From: Mercenaria mercenaria
Lineage: Eukaryota; Mollusca; Bivalvia; Venerida; Veneridae
DNA: 64,000 bases
NCBI RefSeq assembly: GCF_021730395.1
Contig: NC_069363.1
Location: forward strand, 45,437,001-45,501,000
Direction: 5' to 3'
Shown here: piece by piece, positions 33,941 to 46,857 of the stretch
How the letters are laid out: every line of letters begins with the position of its first letter
How positions within the stretch are numbered: the stretch's first letter is position 1
Notes under the pieces: model-generated
Told to the model about the DNA's origin: nothing
What the model saw: only the letters and a program-made list of their open reading frames with translations
The model's database searches: none
Made by a program: the position numbers and the translations under genes

Positions 33941-34503
33941 CATAATCAATCATTCATTTTGTATACCTTTTCAGCTTTCGTCAACTTTAGAGACATTTAC
34001 AGAAACTGAATTTAAATAGGCGAAACGTTTGGGATTTTGAACAGGTTCAAAATGCAATGCAGATATAATTTGACTGCATTTCTCTTTCCTGTAAAATCAT
34101 AAATAAAATTTCTGAGAAAAGGGCGTTAACTCTGACACTTTTGGTTGTAATCCGCTTTACCTTTTATTTTGACATGTGAAAATCGAAAATGAAATGCTAT
34201 CTATTTTTGCAGAAAATTGCCAGACTTTGATGCATTAAGATGAAAATATGTGCCATGCAAACTACAAAAAATATTCTTCGGTTATTTGCGATGCTCCGAT
34301 TTCAGTGTGATTATGCGTCGATAACTTGACCTTTACAAGACATGCAATTGCTTCAATTTTCAGTGTAGAAATAAAAGTCATCATATTTGTGAAAATATTC
34401 ATCATATTCATCATCATATTTGTGAAAATATTCATGTCAGACCAAAAACAAAACAAAAAAAAAACGCTCTGATTATGGTACAATATGACATTCTCTATTG
34501 TTG

Positions 34504-36406
34504 TTATTATCCCCCGACGAAAGTCGGAGGGATATAGTTTTGGCGTTGTCCGTCCGTCCGTCCGTCCGTCCTTCCGTCCGTCCTTCCGTCTTTCCGTCCG
34601 TCCGTCCGGAGCCATATCTAGGAAATGGTTGGGAATATTTATTTAAAACTTCATATACATGTTCACCACAATGAGTGCTTGCGGCCCGTCAAGTTTCAGT
34701 CAGATTGCCCATGTAACACCAGAGTTATGGCCCTTAGAAGTTTCTAGTGTTAACTATATAGGGTACTATAAATATGGCAATTTCCGCATCATAACTTTTG
34801 ATATATTTGACCTAGAACTATGAAACTTAAACAGAATTTAGATAACCATAATGTGGTTGTGTACACACAATTTCATTTGGATTTATTTGTAAATTAAGAG
34901 TTATTGCCCTTTAATTGTATAAAAATCCACATATTTGTACATAACAAACTTACCATTTTGTAGAATTTCATTAAATTTCTTTCATTCTTTTCCATGAACA
35001 TTTATTGTAAACATGTGAAGTTGTGTACCCACACCTGGTCACCCCCTTACCTTGATCACACACCTCCCCCCCCCCCCCCTATCTTCCGACCCCCCCCCCC
35101 CCCCAACAAAAAAAAAAAAAATCATTCCTTATTTTAGATTTTTTTCAAACAAACTTCACATACATGTTCACCACTATGAGGTTATGGGGCCCATCAAGTT
35201 TCAGACAGATTGCCCAAGTAACACCAGGGTTATGGCCCTTAGAAGTTTCTAGTGTTAACTATAATATAGGGTCCTATAGATCTATAGATATGCCAATTTC
35301 TGCATCATAACTTTTGATATATTTGACCTAGAACTATGAAACTTTAACAGAATTTAGAGCACTATAATGTGGTTGTGCACAGACAATTTTGTACGGATTT
35401 CTTTTTGTAACTTCAGAGTTATTGCCCTTTAATTGTCTAAAAATCCACATATTTGTACATAACAAACTTACCATTTGGCAGAATTTCATTAAATTTCTTT
35501 CATTCTTTTCTGTGAACATTTATTATAAACATGTGAAGTTGCGCACCCACACCTGGTCACCCACTTGCCTTGGTCACACCCCCTCCCCCTCCCAACCCCA
35601 CTCCCCCTCCCTCCCAATTTTTTTTTTTTTTTCATTTCTTAATTTAGATTTATTTCAAACCTTCCAAGTTGTACTATTCCCCCACCTCACTTCTCCACCC
35701 AGTCATGCCCACCACTGATCATGCATCCTCCGCCCCCCCCCCCCCCCCCCCCCCCCCAGCTTCACCCTTTTACCTTTTTTTTTTTTTTTTTTTCATTTTT
35801 AATTTTCAATCAATACATGTATATATAATCAGCATGTGAAATTTTGTTTCCTCTCCCGTTCCCCTGCACCCCCACCCCCTAAAAAAATAAATATATACAT
35901 ATATCTATATATAGATATATATATATTTCCATTCCTTTTTTTTTTTTTTAAATGTTCAAACCTTCAACATGTTAAGTTGTGACTGCACAAACCTTGCCCT
36001 CAGCCATGTTCAAGATATCTTATCTGTGTTCTCTTAAGGACATCTGATCTTTTATGTCAAATGTACATGTAAAACAGCAACACCTGGTGCCAAACCACTC
36101 AAAGACAATATTTCATTCCAGTTAAACTTCAAGCTCACATTTCAATTAACTGCATTTAATTTTAAAAGCTAAGCTTATTACAGTAAGCATATCCCATTCA
36201 AAATAAATTCTTTAGTCCGGATCAAAGTATCATACATTTATTGTGTACTCTTTAATTAAACATTTGTTTTCTGTTAAATTGATTTTGACTAATGAAATTA
36301 TTTGCTTCTTATTAACATCCTTAACTTTTTGCCGGATATATCTTTTTGCCATTCCTCACCACAAACCCTTTCGGCGGGGGATACCAATTCATCGAATTTG
36401 CTTGTT
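34504..36406 (+). mobile_element. C-rich Helentron-like element, copy 1
   Basis: Starts TTATTATCCCCCGACGAAAG with a short hairpin (CCGAC-GAAA-GTCGG), then (CCGT)n. It contains two copies of a unit of about 500 bp (GCATCATAACTTTTGATATA, GACCTAGAACTATGAAACTT, CCACATATTTGTACATAACA), C and T homopolymers, and an AT tract. The 3' end has CTTTCGGCGGGGGATA (inverted copy of the start), a hairpin AATTC-ATC-GAATT and TGCTTGTT. A DGRTDGR-type minus-strand frame is only translated CCGT repeat. Confidence 0.75.
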
Positions 36407-36609
36407 AATCTTATACTATATAGAAAACTCAAAGCGATTGACCTGCAGAGTTTGTGCCAAACTACATATTTGGTTTTAGCTGAAAAAAACGTTATACAAC
36501 CAGTGGAAAAGCAATAGAAATCATTTTGAATTTTAACAGTGCTTAAATAACAAGATAAATAGAAACCAGAACACTGGAGGTGAAATTCTTCTGTGCACCT
36601 TGGTACCGG

Positions 36610-36960
36610 AAGTGCAACTTGGTACCGGAAGGCGATAGTACGATGATGATAACGCGAGAATACGATGGTGATAACTCGACAGTTCGATCATGATAACGCG
36701 ATAGTAAGATAATGAAATGGCGAAATTACGATACTACGATAACGAAAACGCGATAATACGACAGTAGGATGGTAAAAACGCGACAAAAACGATTGCGAAG
36801 ACGCGATAGTAAGTCGCATTATCATCATCGTACTATCGTATTATCGCGTTTTCGTTAGCGTAGAATCGCGTTATCACCATCGTGTTGTCGCGTTTTCATT
36901 ATCGTACTATCGAGTATCGCGTTTCAGATCAACATATTCAAAGGCGATGGCCCTAACGGA
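36610..36960 (-). mobile_element. Fold-back minisatellite element, copy 2 (inverted)
   Basis: Mirror of 33330-33790: it begins GGAAGGCGATAGTACGATGA and ends AAAGGCGATGGCCCTAACGG. The long arm (36630-36810) and the short arm (36815-36920) are in the order expected for an inverted copy. The two copies bracket the C-rich element at 34504-36406. Confidence 0.75.
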
Positions 36961-37127
36961 ATTCCGTAATAAATTGCTACAGAATTTACCCTAGAGTAAC
37001 AAGGTAACCTACCTCCTTAAATACAAACAAAAAATTGATATTAGTTTCTTCCGCATCCTCGCATGCTTTTGCGTAAGCCTGGGATCCTATTTCTTTTATT
37101 AAAAAGGAAGGTATTGTGAAACTGCAC

Positions 37128-37740
37128 TTATTATCCCCCGACGAAAGTCGGAGGGATATAGTTTTGGCGTTGTCCGTCCGTCATTCCGTCCGTCCTTCCG
37201 TCCGTCTTTCCGTCCGTCCGTCCGTCCTTCCGTCTTTCCGTCCGTCCGTCCGTCCGTCCGTCCGGAGCCATATCTAGGAAATGGTTGGGAATATTTATTT
37301 AAAACTTCATATACATGTTCACCACAATGAGTTCTTGCGGCCCGTCAAGTTTCAGTCAGATTGCCCAAGTAACACCAGAGTTATGGCCCTTAGAACTTTC
37401 TAGTGTTAACTATATAGGGTATTATAAATATGGCAATTTCTGCATCATAACTTTTGATATATTTGACCTAGAACTATGAAACTTAAACAGAATTTAGATC
37501 ACCATAATGTGGTTGTGTACACACAATTTCATTTGGATTTATTTGTAAATTAAGAGTTATTGCCCTTTAATTGTATAAAAATCCACATATTTGTACATAA
37601 CAAACTTACCATTTTGTAGAATTTCATTAAATTTCTTTCATTCTTTTCCATGAACATTTATTGTAAACATGTGAAGTTGTGTACCCACACCTGGTCACCC
37701 CCTTACCTTGATCACACACCTCCCCCACTATCCCCCGCCA

Positions 37741-37771
<31 letters not shown>

Positions 37772-38840
37772 AAAAAAAAATTCATTCCTTATTTTAGATT
37801 TTTTTCAAACAAACTTCACATACATGTTCACCACTATGAGGTTATGAGGCCCATCAAGTTTCAGACAGATTGCCCAAGTAACACCAGAGTTATGGCCCTT
37901 AGAAGTTTCTAGTGTTAACTATATAGGGTACTATAGATCTATAGATATGCCAATTTCTGCATCATAACTTTTGATATATTTGACCTAGAACTATGAAACT
38001 TTAACAGAATTTAGAGCACTATAATGTGGTTGTGCACAGACAATTTTGTACGGATTTCTTTTTGTAACTTCAGAGTTATTGCCCTTTAATTGTCTAAAAA
38101 TCCACATATTTGTACATAACAAACTTACCATTTGGCAGAATTTCATTAAATTTCTTTCATTCTTTTCTGTGAACATTTATTATAAACATGTGAAGTTGCG
38201 CACCCACACCTGGTCACCCCCTTGCATTGGTCACACCCCCTCCCCCTCCCAACCCCCCTCCCCCCAAAATCTTTTTTTTCATTTCTTATTTTAGATTTTT
38301 TTCAAACCTTCCAAGTTGTACCATTCCCCCACCTCACTTCTCCACCCAGTCATGACCACCACTGATCAAGCATCCTCTGCACCCCCCTCCCCCCCCCACC
38401 TCCAACTTCACCCTTTTACCTTTTTTTTTTTTTTTAATTTTTAATTTTCAATCAATATTTATAATCAGCATGTGAAATTTTGTTTCCTCTCCCGTTCCCC
38501 TGCACCCCCACCCCCTAAAAAAATAAATATATACATATATCTATATATAGATATAGATATTTCCATTCCTTTTTTTTTTTTAAATGTTCAAACCTTCAAC
38601 ATGTTAAGTTGTGACTGCACAAACCTTGCCCTCAGCCATGTTCAAGATATCTTATCTGTGTTCTCTTAAGGACATCTGATCTTTTATGTCAAATGTACAT
38701 GTAAAACAGCAACACCTGGTGCCAAACCACTCAAAGACAATATTATTAACATCCTTAACTTTTTGCCGGATATATCTTTTTGCCATTCCTCACCACAAAC
38801 CCTTTCGGCGGGGGATACCAATTCATCGAATTTGCTTGTT
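37128..38840 (+). mobile_element. C-rich Helentron-like element, copy 2
   Basis: Near-identical to 34504-36406, in the same orientation and with the same start, two internal units and hairpin end (AATTC-ATC-GAATT, TGCTTGTT). It lacks about 200 bp present in copy 1 at roughly 36108-36312 and has different homopolymer lengths. Two short minus-strand frames inside the copies are identical, showing recent origin. Confidence 0.8.
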
Positions 38841-39068
38841 AAAATATTAATTTGTCAAATTATTAAACGCGCATTAGAAGGTTGTCCTGCTTTTTCAATT
38901 GATTTGATATATTCAATGCATCTGTATAATAGAATTCCACTGAAGCCGGTGCGTGTGACCTATAGCACATCTCAAAACTTCTCACAAACAAACTCAATCA
39001 AACCGACTTTGCTATTAGTTTGCTTTGTTGCGGTCTATGCTTCCAAAGCATCTTCTTACAGATTTAAT

Positions 39069-39600
39069 TATCCCTCGCCAAAGGTGGAGGGATATTGTTT
39101 TGGTGTGTCTGTCCGGATGTTCGTCCGTACGTTGGTGCGTATGTGCATGCGTGTGTGCGTGCGTGCGTGCGTCCGTCCGTCCGTCCGTCCGAAATTGAAA
39201 ATACTTATAATTCAAAAAATATTTAAGCTTGAATCAATTAACCTCACATAATATTATTATCAATGAGCACATGACCTTTGCTCACACATAACATTATTCC
39301 CATTAAAATCAGAGTTATCCCCCTTGATTTGTTTTGTTTGAATAAAAAGGAAATGCTTATAATTCAAAAAGTATTGCAACTAGAATCACTAAACCCCATA
39401 TAGTTATTATTTAGCACATGACCTTCGCTCAGTCCTAATATTATCCCCGTTGACCCAGTAAAAACAGATTTTCTCCTTGTAAAACAAATGAGAATGCTTA
39501 TAATTGAAAATGTACTTTAATTACAATCACCAATCCTTACATAATGATTAATTAGCACAAGACCTTTGCTCACATGTAGTACTATTCCCCTTTACCTACC
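39069..39600 (+). mobile_element. C-rich element start with three 150-bp units
   Basis: ATTATCCCTCGCCAAAGGTG-GAGGGATATTG (terminal hairpin), then GTGCGTGCGTGCGTCCGTCC. Three units follow containing AATGCTTATAATTCAAAAAG, TTAGCACATGACCTTTGCTC and TTATCCCC, then a C tract at 39598-39616. Confidence 0.7.
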
Positions 39601-39649
39601 CCCCCCCCCCCCCCCCAACCCCCACCCCTTGATTTTGTACAAATTAAGG

Positions 39650-40800
39650 GTTTTTAGCTGTAAGTAACCTATTGATCTATCTTCATGAAACATTTACACA
39701 AATAAGGATCACTATAGGGCAGTGTCGCAAGATCTCTTTATTACCCAGAATTATTGCTCTTTAATTATTTTACGATTCCTAAATTCTGATATAACAAAGT
39801 AATCTATCGTCAATAAATTAATACAAATATAGATAACCATGGGTCGGTGATGCATGCGTGTCTCATCAAACTGCAAAGTTATTGCCATTTAATGAAACTT
39901 ATAGATCACTAAGGAATTATGTCTCCCACACCACTGTGGTAGGAGAATTTAATGACAAGTTTATTTCATTTCCTCCAGAAGGTCAGAGACTCGATGAGGA
40001 ATAACAAAGCATATATACAAATATGGCGATACAGTAAATATGATATAACCGAAAACCATCATAACATATAACATGTGATTATATGATTAAGTTATCACTT
40101 TAGACATGTGTTCTACAATAACAGGGTCAACAAACTAACACAAATACATCGTATGTACTATAAATACAAGTTCTTGTGTTATAAAGTACGTTACAAGCGA
40201 GTATAACTGACCACAAATATATGTTTCTAGCTGATGTAAGAAAATAAACGGTCAACAATATCACATGCAAGGTATATCTTTCTTTACGATTACAACATGT
40301 TCTTGTATTTAATCTAACCTAGTCACATGTTCTGAAGTTCATATACTAGTTTAAATGAAAAGTATGCATCAAATATACATAGATTATTACAAACAACGAA
40401 ACATTACTTACTAACTAGAGCTATCACTAAAGGTGATGAATGTACCCCCCGCATGCACTGACACAGTACATTGCAATTTGACGCACACAAGATTGCATAA
40501 TTATGTGGACTGTATGTATATAGACTGTATGTATACAGTGTCAGAATAATTTGTATATTTAATATATATTGATAACGTAACACATAAGTACAGATAGTGC
40601 TTGACTCCCTTTTCATGTTGTCATTGCTATAATTATTGTTGAATTGCTGTAATTAATAGAATTTGGGTCATTTGTCGCTGATTTGGGTTCATTATATAGA
40701 TAGCTGGATCCCAGCATCACACAATATGTCATATACAAAAGTTAAAGGGAACCAGATATTTGACAGAGCAAGTACTCGTTGTAAAACGTTATGTTTAAAT
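39650..40800. other. Mixed repeat remnants and AT-rich DNA
   Basis: CTGTAAGTAACCTATTGATC... to about 39900 looks like a degenerate tandem unit. TATGTCTCCCACACCACTGT-GGTAGGAGA (39926) is a hairpin like the start of another C-rich element. The rest is unrecognised. Confidence 0.4.
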
Positions 40801-40802
40801 TT

Positions 40803-40858
40803 GGACCAATCAGAAACAAGTTCTAAAAATAGCACGTCTGCTGGGGTATAAATAGGTA
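40803..40858 (+). promoter_or_regulatory. Promoter-like CCAAT and TATA boxes
   Basis: GGACCAATCAG (40802-40812) and GGGTATAAATAGG (40844-40856) are spaced about 35 bases apart, the classical arrangement, which would place a start near 40885. No open frame follows within about 900 bp. The promoter may belong to a non-coding transcript, an untranslated first exon or a decayed mobile element. Confidence 0.4.
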
Positions 40859-41084
40859 GATGAATGATAGAGAGCTCATTCGGTATCCAGCGGTCGAAGA
40901 AGACACATCGAGGATTCAACTAATAATTTATCCCAGTACCTTGATAAGGAGACTATTGCAGTAACCCTGTCAGGGCGGATAAATTATTAAAAAGAAGACT
41001 TTGGAAGTTTTTAGACTAAAGAAGAGTAACAGAATTTCGATAAGGTTTCGAGCTATAGGGCCAGCGCATAGGAGTTTTACCTTA

Positions 41085-41400
41085 AGGGTAGTTGAATGCT
41101 ATATACGATAGCATATATAAGCTGAGCATCGGGAAGCGGAGACAGAGACCCAGAGTTTGGTAATCTACTGAGATAGTAGGAGGGTTCCAGCTTATAGACG
41201 ATTCAGCATTATTGGCGAAGTACAGCCAAGGCATCGGGGATATACCTATATGGTAGTTCAATGCTACATATGATAGCATATAAGCGCTGAGTATCCAGGA
41301 GTCAGGGCAATTATATAGAGTTTGAAAGGACAGAGGCCGAGCATCTATGCGATAGGACTCGTATGTTGTTGATTCAAAGACATTATCTGACAGGAACTTC
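41085..41400 (+). repeat. Two diverged direct repeats, about 165-bp period
   Basis: GGTAGTTGAATGCTATATAC-GATAGCATATA-TAAGCTGAGCATC near 41090 is repeated as GGTAGTTCAATGCTACATAT-GATAGCATATA-AGCGCTGAGTATC near 41251. Each holds a small palindrome (TGCTAT-ATACG-ATAGCA). It lies downstream of the promoter-like site. Confidence 0.6.
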
Positions 41401-41749
41401 AACAAAAAGACCAGTCAAGTATAGAGTCTCCAGCCTATAGGAGTTTGAGCTAATCATTTTTTATTGAAGATTGATAGTTTGAAACATTTAGTGATTTGCC
41501 TGATCCCTGAAATTGACTAGCTCATAATAGAAATCATTTACGAATCATTGGTACACGAATCATTTAGGCAAGGTAGCCAGAGGAAAATTCTATATATGAG
41601 ATATTTGGTCTCACCAGCTATACGTTTTAACAAAGGACATTCTACATCGTTTGTCAGCTAGTCTAAGACATAGTCACCTTAGCGATTGGACCCAAACCAT
41701 TGTTCAAGATACTAAAGGCGTAGGCAATTCCCTGGGTCATATAACCAGT

Positions 41750-42720
41750 ATCCTGACATACAGTATAGTAACAAAAAACAAAGTCCCATAACTATGCAGA
41801 ATATTTATCTAAAAGAATGTAAAATGCACAATGCACCATGCACAACTAGGGTTGGTACTGATCACTTGTGTGAAGTTTCATTAAATTGTGTGTAAGGGTT
41901 TGGTAGATTAGGCACGCACAAGATTGCATATGCAGATTGTATGTACATAGTATTTTAACAAGAAACAAAGTCCCATAACTCTGCAATTCTTGTCGCTGGA
42001 AGAACCTCACATGCCCCGTGCACAACTACTGTTGTTACTGATCACTTGTGTGAAGTTTCATTAAATTGTGTCAAGGGGATGAGGAGAGATGGCGCGCACA
42101 AGAGTGTGTCTATGTATATAGTATAGTAACAAAAAAAAACAAAGTCCCATAACTCTGCAAATTTTTTTTCTGAAAGAACCAAACGTGCCCCGTGCACAAC
42201 TACTGTTGTTACTGATCACTTGTGTGAAGTTTCATTAAACTGTGTCAAGGGGATGAGGAGAGATGGTGTGCACAAGATTGTGTCTATGTATATAGTATAG
42301 TAACAAAAAAACAAAGTCCCATAACTCTGCAATTTTTTTTCTAAAAGAACCTAACATGCCCCATGCACAACTACTGTTGGTACTGATCACTTGTGTGAAG
42401 TTTCATTAAATTGTGTCAAGGGGATGAGGAGAGATGGTGCGCAGAAGATTGTGTCTATGTATATAGTATAGTAACAAAAAACAAAGTCCCGTAACTCTGC
42501 AATTTTTTTTCTAAAAGAATCTAACATGCCCCATGCACAACTACTGTTGGTACTGATCACTTGTGTGAAGTTTCATTAAATTCTGTCAAGGGGATAAGGA
42601 GAGATGGTGCGCACAAGATTGCGTCTACGGCCAGACGGCCAGACGAACAGACAGACAGACAGACAGACAACCTGAAACCAGTATACCCCCTTACAACTTT
42701 GTTGTCGGGGGGTACAATAA
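41750..42720 (-). mobile_element. C-rich tandem-repeat element, reverse orientation
   Basis: Read on the minus strand it starts TATTGTACCCCCCGACAACA (hairpin with TTGTAAGGGGG), then (GTCT)n. Units of about 175 bp carry the complement of AACAAAGTCCCATAACTCTG, CACAACTACTGTTGTTACTG and ATCACTTGTGTGAAGTTTCA. About five units are present; the far end is not defined. Confidence 0.75.
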
Positions 42721-42889
42721 GTGGAAACGAGAACAATATATGAAAGATTATCCATTTTTCGCTTGACCTTGTTCAAAAATCGAAACGTTTGCAGCAAGGT
42801 CAAGCTATGGTGATAACATACGTAGTAACAATATATATATATACATACTGAAGTAGACATATTTCAAAATATAGAGACCCTACCATTAT

Positions 42890-45800
42890 AAAAACTATTC
42901 CCGTATACTTGGTCTTATTATATGACATAAGACCTAGCAAGGAATCATTACTTTATATCAATGTAAAATGTCTGACATTTAAATATAATGTGATAATTGA
43001 TTACGATCATATTCTTATTTGATGTAAAATTCAAATTATTCGTTATTATATAAGATACTGCTTCTTAGGCTAAATGCCTTGCAAATATAGTTTCCCAATT
43101 TTTTTTATAATATGTTCATTATCATTGTTAAGCAAGTCTACAAGTTTCTGCATATTTGGGCGTTTCCAATAGTACATAGGTATATATCTCTTTCGTAAAA
43201 CATTAAATATCTTACATTCTAGCATAAATATTGCAAGCACCGCATTTTCTTTCAATCAACGGCGTGCTTACAGGTTTGGAACATCGACCAGTTTCAATAG
43301 CGAGCCTATGTGACGAAACTCTTAACTTTGTTAAACTGGTACGAAATTTTCTTAGGTTTAAAATGTCTAAATATGGTTGGACAGTAAAACTTGATATATA
43401 TTTACAAAATGTGGCTCTGCTTGAGTCAGTTAATCTACCAGACCAGTTTTGTAAGAACTGATCTTTAATTCGTTGTTTAATATTACATAAAAACAGCTCC
43501 GCATTTCCCACATCTTGAAAAAACCAAGCATTATAGAATCCAAGAATGCATTGTAAGTCTTTTAACAAGGAGCACCAACTTTTCTTATTTGGGTTAATAT
43601 CAACGTCGTCTTTCAGCATAAGATAAACCTTTTTAGTATATTTATTTTCATTCGTTTGTAATAGTTTTACCCAAAATTTAATTATGTTAAAAACATCTAT
43701 GACACTCAAACGGCATTCTGCCCAGCGGTCTCCTTAAAAAAAGTCATTCTGAGTGTTTTTCTTTACTCCCAGTAAACGCTTACAAAACTGTAAATGAATA
43801 CTTTCCATCTAAGAACCATGATTAAAACCCCAAACTTCACTTCCGTAATTAAGAATAGGTGTAATGAGTTTGTCAAATAATTCTAATCTATGTTTAACAG
43901 ATATTTGCGTAAATTTATATAAGTATTTGTTCGTCTTAAAGATAGCCTTTAAGGCTTGACCGCTGAGTGTACTTTGTGCCTCAGAGAAAGAACCACCGGT
44001 GGTGAACACAATACCTAAATATACAAACTTATTTATTATTTCAACTTCCTGATTTTTACAATAAAAACAAAGATTTGCAGGTAAACGACCACCTTTTCTG
44101 AAAACCATATTTTTTGTTTTTAATGTGTTAACAACTAATTTCCATCTTTTACAATATTCTGATAAAACTTCTAAACTATTTTGCAGCTCAGCACTGCTGT
44201 TTGCAAATATCACTATATCGTCAGCATATAATACTACAAATACTTTGAACATGTGCACATCTATGCCTGAAAGGCCATTTTTTTTTATAAAACTGTCTTC
44301 TATGTCATTTAAAACATGGAAAATAGGAAGGGAGATAAACCTTCACCCTGTCTAACTCCCACCATGCAATCAAAAGAGTTACTTAACTTATTACAGTATT
44401 TCACCTTAGACTTGACTGCAGCATAAATGGATCTAAGTATCTCTAATATATTTTCTCTGATTTCAAGTTTTATAAGTTTTGACCACAAATTATCTCTAAC
44501 TACATTGTCAAAGGCTTTACTAAAATCAATAAATGCACAATATAACTGCTTATTGCTATTAATCATATGCGTAATAAGTCCATGTAAAACAAAAATGTTA
44601 TCTGTTGTAGCCATATTTGGTCTAAAACCCGATTAAGCCTCAACATAAACGGAATACTTCTCAGCCCATTCTGATAACCAGTTGTTTAAAATTCGTGTAA
44701 AAAGTTTTCCTAATGTACTTAAAAAAGTAATGCCTCTATAGTTATTTTCATCATTGATGCTTCCCTTTTTATGTAAGGGTACAACAAAACCTTCAGACCA
44801 GCTGTCTGGAAAGTATCCAGTTTCAAATATGTTATTAAAAAGTGACAACAAAAAGGGTGTTAATACATGTTTTCCATGAATGAAAAACTCGTTTAAATAC
44901 ATATCTGGTCCACCACTTTTATTTGAATTTAACTGGCTAATAGCTTTTGATAATGATTGTTCACTAATAGGTACATTTAATTCTTCAAACATTGTACTGA
45001 ATTCATCACGTTCATATCGTTCAATAAAGTACATAATATCTTCGTCGGGTGTAAAGAAATGATCACCAGGGTTATTTACAGATTTAAAATATTGCTCTAA
45101 AATATCCAAAGAAATGTTAGATTGCTTAATTCCGGCAGACTTTTTAAGCATATTCCAGTATAATTTTGCGTTTTTATGTTTAGCCTCTGCTAATTTTTGA
45201 GTTTCTCTTTTATCGTGATCAGTTCTACACCTTCGAGTACAATTTTTATATTGAGATCTAGCATTAACCATATTTAATCTATTGCTTTCAGATTTATCTA
45301 ATCTATATATATTTAACATTCTATAAAAAATACATCTTTTTTCATATCATTTATTTGTATACCAATTTTGACCATAATTTATATTTGTATGATCATTTGA
45401 TGTGTATTTACTTGAAGTACGCTTAAATAAAGGGGACGCTACTCCATCAACAATGTATGCTAATTCATCTATACAAGAATCAATGTCATTCTTACAGGTA
45501 GATTTAACAACATTATTATTAAAAGCTTCAAGTTTACTGATGGTCTCTAAATAGGACAGTCCCTCAATATAGTCATCTTTCCGTCCACTAGTCCAAACAT
45601 ATTTATCTTTCACATACCCACTTTCCTCACAAGTAATCTCAATGTTCGATATAGTTTTTATATTAAAAAGTTAGCGTAAAGTCAATAAGACAGTGATCCG
45701 ATGATATATTTGGATGGGAGACTTTAAACATATCGATATACGAAAATAAATTCTGTGTACCAATAACATAGTCAACGACACTCGAGCCTCTGTGACCTAC

Positions 45801-45900
45801 AAAAGTATAACGGCCAATATAGTTATCATCACCTACCCGACCGTTTAAAATGCGCAGACCGGTCTGTTTGCATAATTCTAATAGTAATGATTTACTCCTG
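42890..45900 (-). pseudogene. Non-LTR retrotransposon (LINE), 5'-truncated and broken
   Basis: On the minus strand: the endonuclease C-terminus (RVGDDNYIGRYTFVGHRGSS, VVDYVIG, SSDHCLIDFTL; 45670-45850), a linker, then the reverse transcriptase with SNKSGGPDMYLNEFF, FVVPLHKKG and NNYRGITFLSTLGKLFTRIL (45319-44640), CAFIDFSKAFDNV and VGVRQGEGLSPFLFS (to 44310) and the catalytic YADD (44258-43809). A C-terminal region follows with ERKCGACN, LECKIFNVLRKRYIP and YYWKRPNMQKL. Disablements include in-frame stops near 45350, 44633 and 43806, and frame shifts near 45660, 44310, 43735 and 43215. The pieces are otherwise nearly colinear, so decay is moderate. The 3' UTR seems to end near 42890. The 5' side stops at a (TG)n tract. 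Confidence 0.9.
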
Positions 45901-45901
45901 C

Positions 45902-45938
<37 letters not shown>
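45902..45938. repeat. (TG)n microsatellite
   Basis: About 18 TG dinucleotides at the junction between the LINE and the following tandem-repeat fragment. Confidence 0.95.
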
Positions 45939-45939
<1 letters not shown>

Positions 45940-46300
45940 GTCTGTCACAAATCTAGTCCCCTCTCTAAGTCGAACATTTCTCATCCGATCTTCAAACTTG
46001 AACGAAATGTGTTTGCCAATAAATCCTTGGCCAAGTTCGATAACAAGCCAAATCCGCCGAGGCACTTCGGAATTATGGCTCTTGAATTATGTCTTGTTGC
46101 ATAAATGACTCATATACAACTTATCATATGAATAGTAATATATGAGTCATTTATGCCCCAAGACCTAATCATGTCAGATGATTAGGCAGTTGAAGTCTTG
46201 GTGCATGGTTGACTCATATACTATTATTCAGATGATTAGGCAGTTATGGGAAACATGCGCTTTTCTCAAAAGCGGCTCTAGTTTTCCCCTTGATTTTTTA
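45939..46300 (-). mobile_element. Tandem-repeat element fragment plus palindrome
   Basis: On the minus strand, CATTTCGTTCAAGTTTGAAG, GAAATGTTCGACTTAGAGAG and GACTAGATTTGTGACAGACG are in the style of the C-rich element units. It is followed by an inverted pair (TATGAGTCATTTATGC / GCATAAATGACTCATA) around 46095-46155. Confidence 0.5.
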
Positions 46301-46374
46301 AAAAACGCTGAACAGTCCTTTTAGTTTATACTACATTGTAATTTATTTTAGCTCGATTGTGATGAAAGCTTCAA

Positions 46375-46500
46375 GCTTATTTGAACCACTCTCGAGTTCG
46401 CTTCTTGCAAAAACCAATGAGAAGTCGTGGTCGTCACCCCAGTGGGGATCAAACCCATGACCCCAGGTCCTTTTGTACATAACTTGCGTATATCTGGGAA
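46375..46500 (-). mobile_element. tRNA-like B-box segment, possible SINE
   Basis: The minus strand reads CCTGGGGTCATGGGTTTGAT-CCCC, a B-box-like motif, followed by GACGACCACGACTTCTCATT. No A box was confirmed. Confidence 0.3.
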
Positions 46501-46857
46501 TAAATGTTTTTTAAATATACCCACCACATTCACAAAACAACTTATTTGGCGGGAGATATTAATTCTCTGTATTTGCCCGTTAATTAATGTTATTCATGTA
46601 ATTTCTAATGTTCCTGTGTTTTGGCAAGCGTGGTTAAACAACTTGCTTACATACTATTATGATCATTTTGCCAAAAAAAGGAAACATTATTCCATTGTTC
46701 GAAGAATAAGCGTATCTGTCGTAGGTTTCCAGATTTTGGTTAAAGTTTCGGTGCTCTTACCATCTTTGAAATCACTTACTCTGCTTCAAACTGAGTATTC
46801 GTTTCGTATCATCAAATATATCATTTAGTACAATGTCTGTAACTCCGCTAACAGTAT

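Noticed and set aside
34262-34615. 117-codon frame with DGRTERRKDGRKDGRTDGRT
   Set aside because: Translation of the CCGT repeat at the start of a C-rich element.
38763-39251. 162-codon plus-strand frame
   Set aside because: It spans the 3' end of one C-rich element and the GTGCGTGCGT start of another; the composition shifts at those boundaries.
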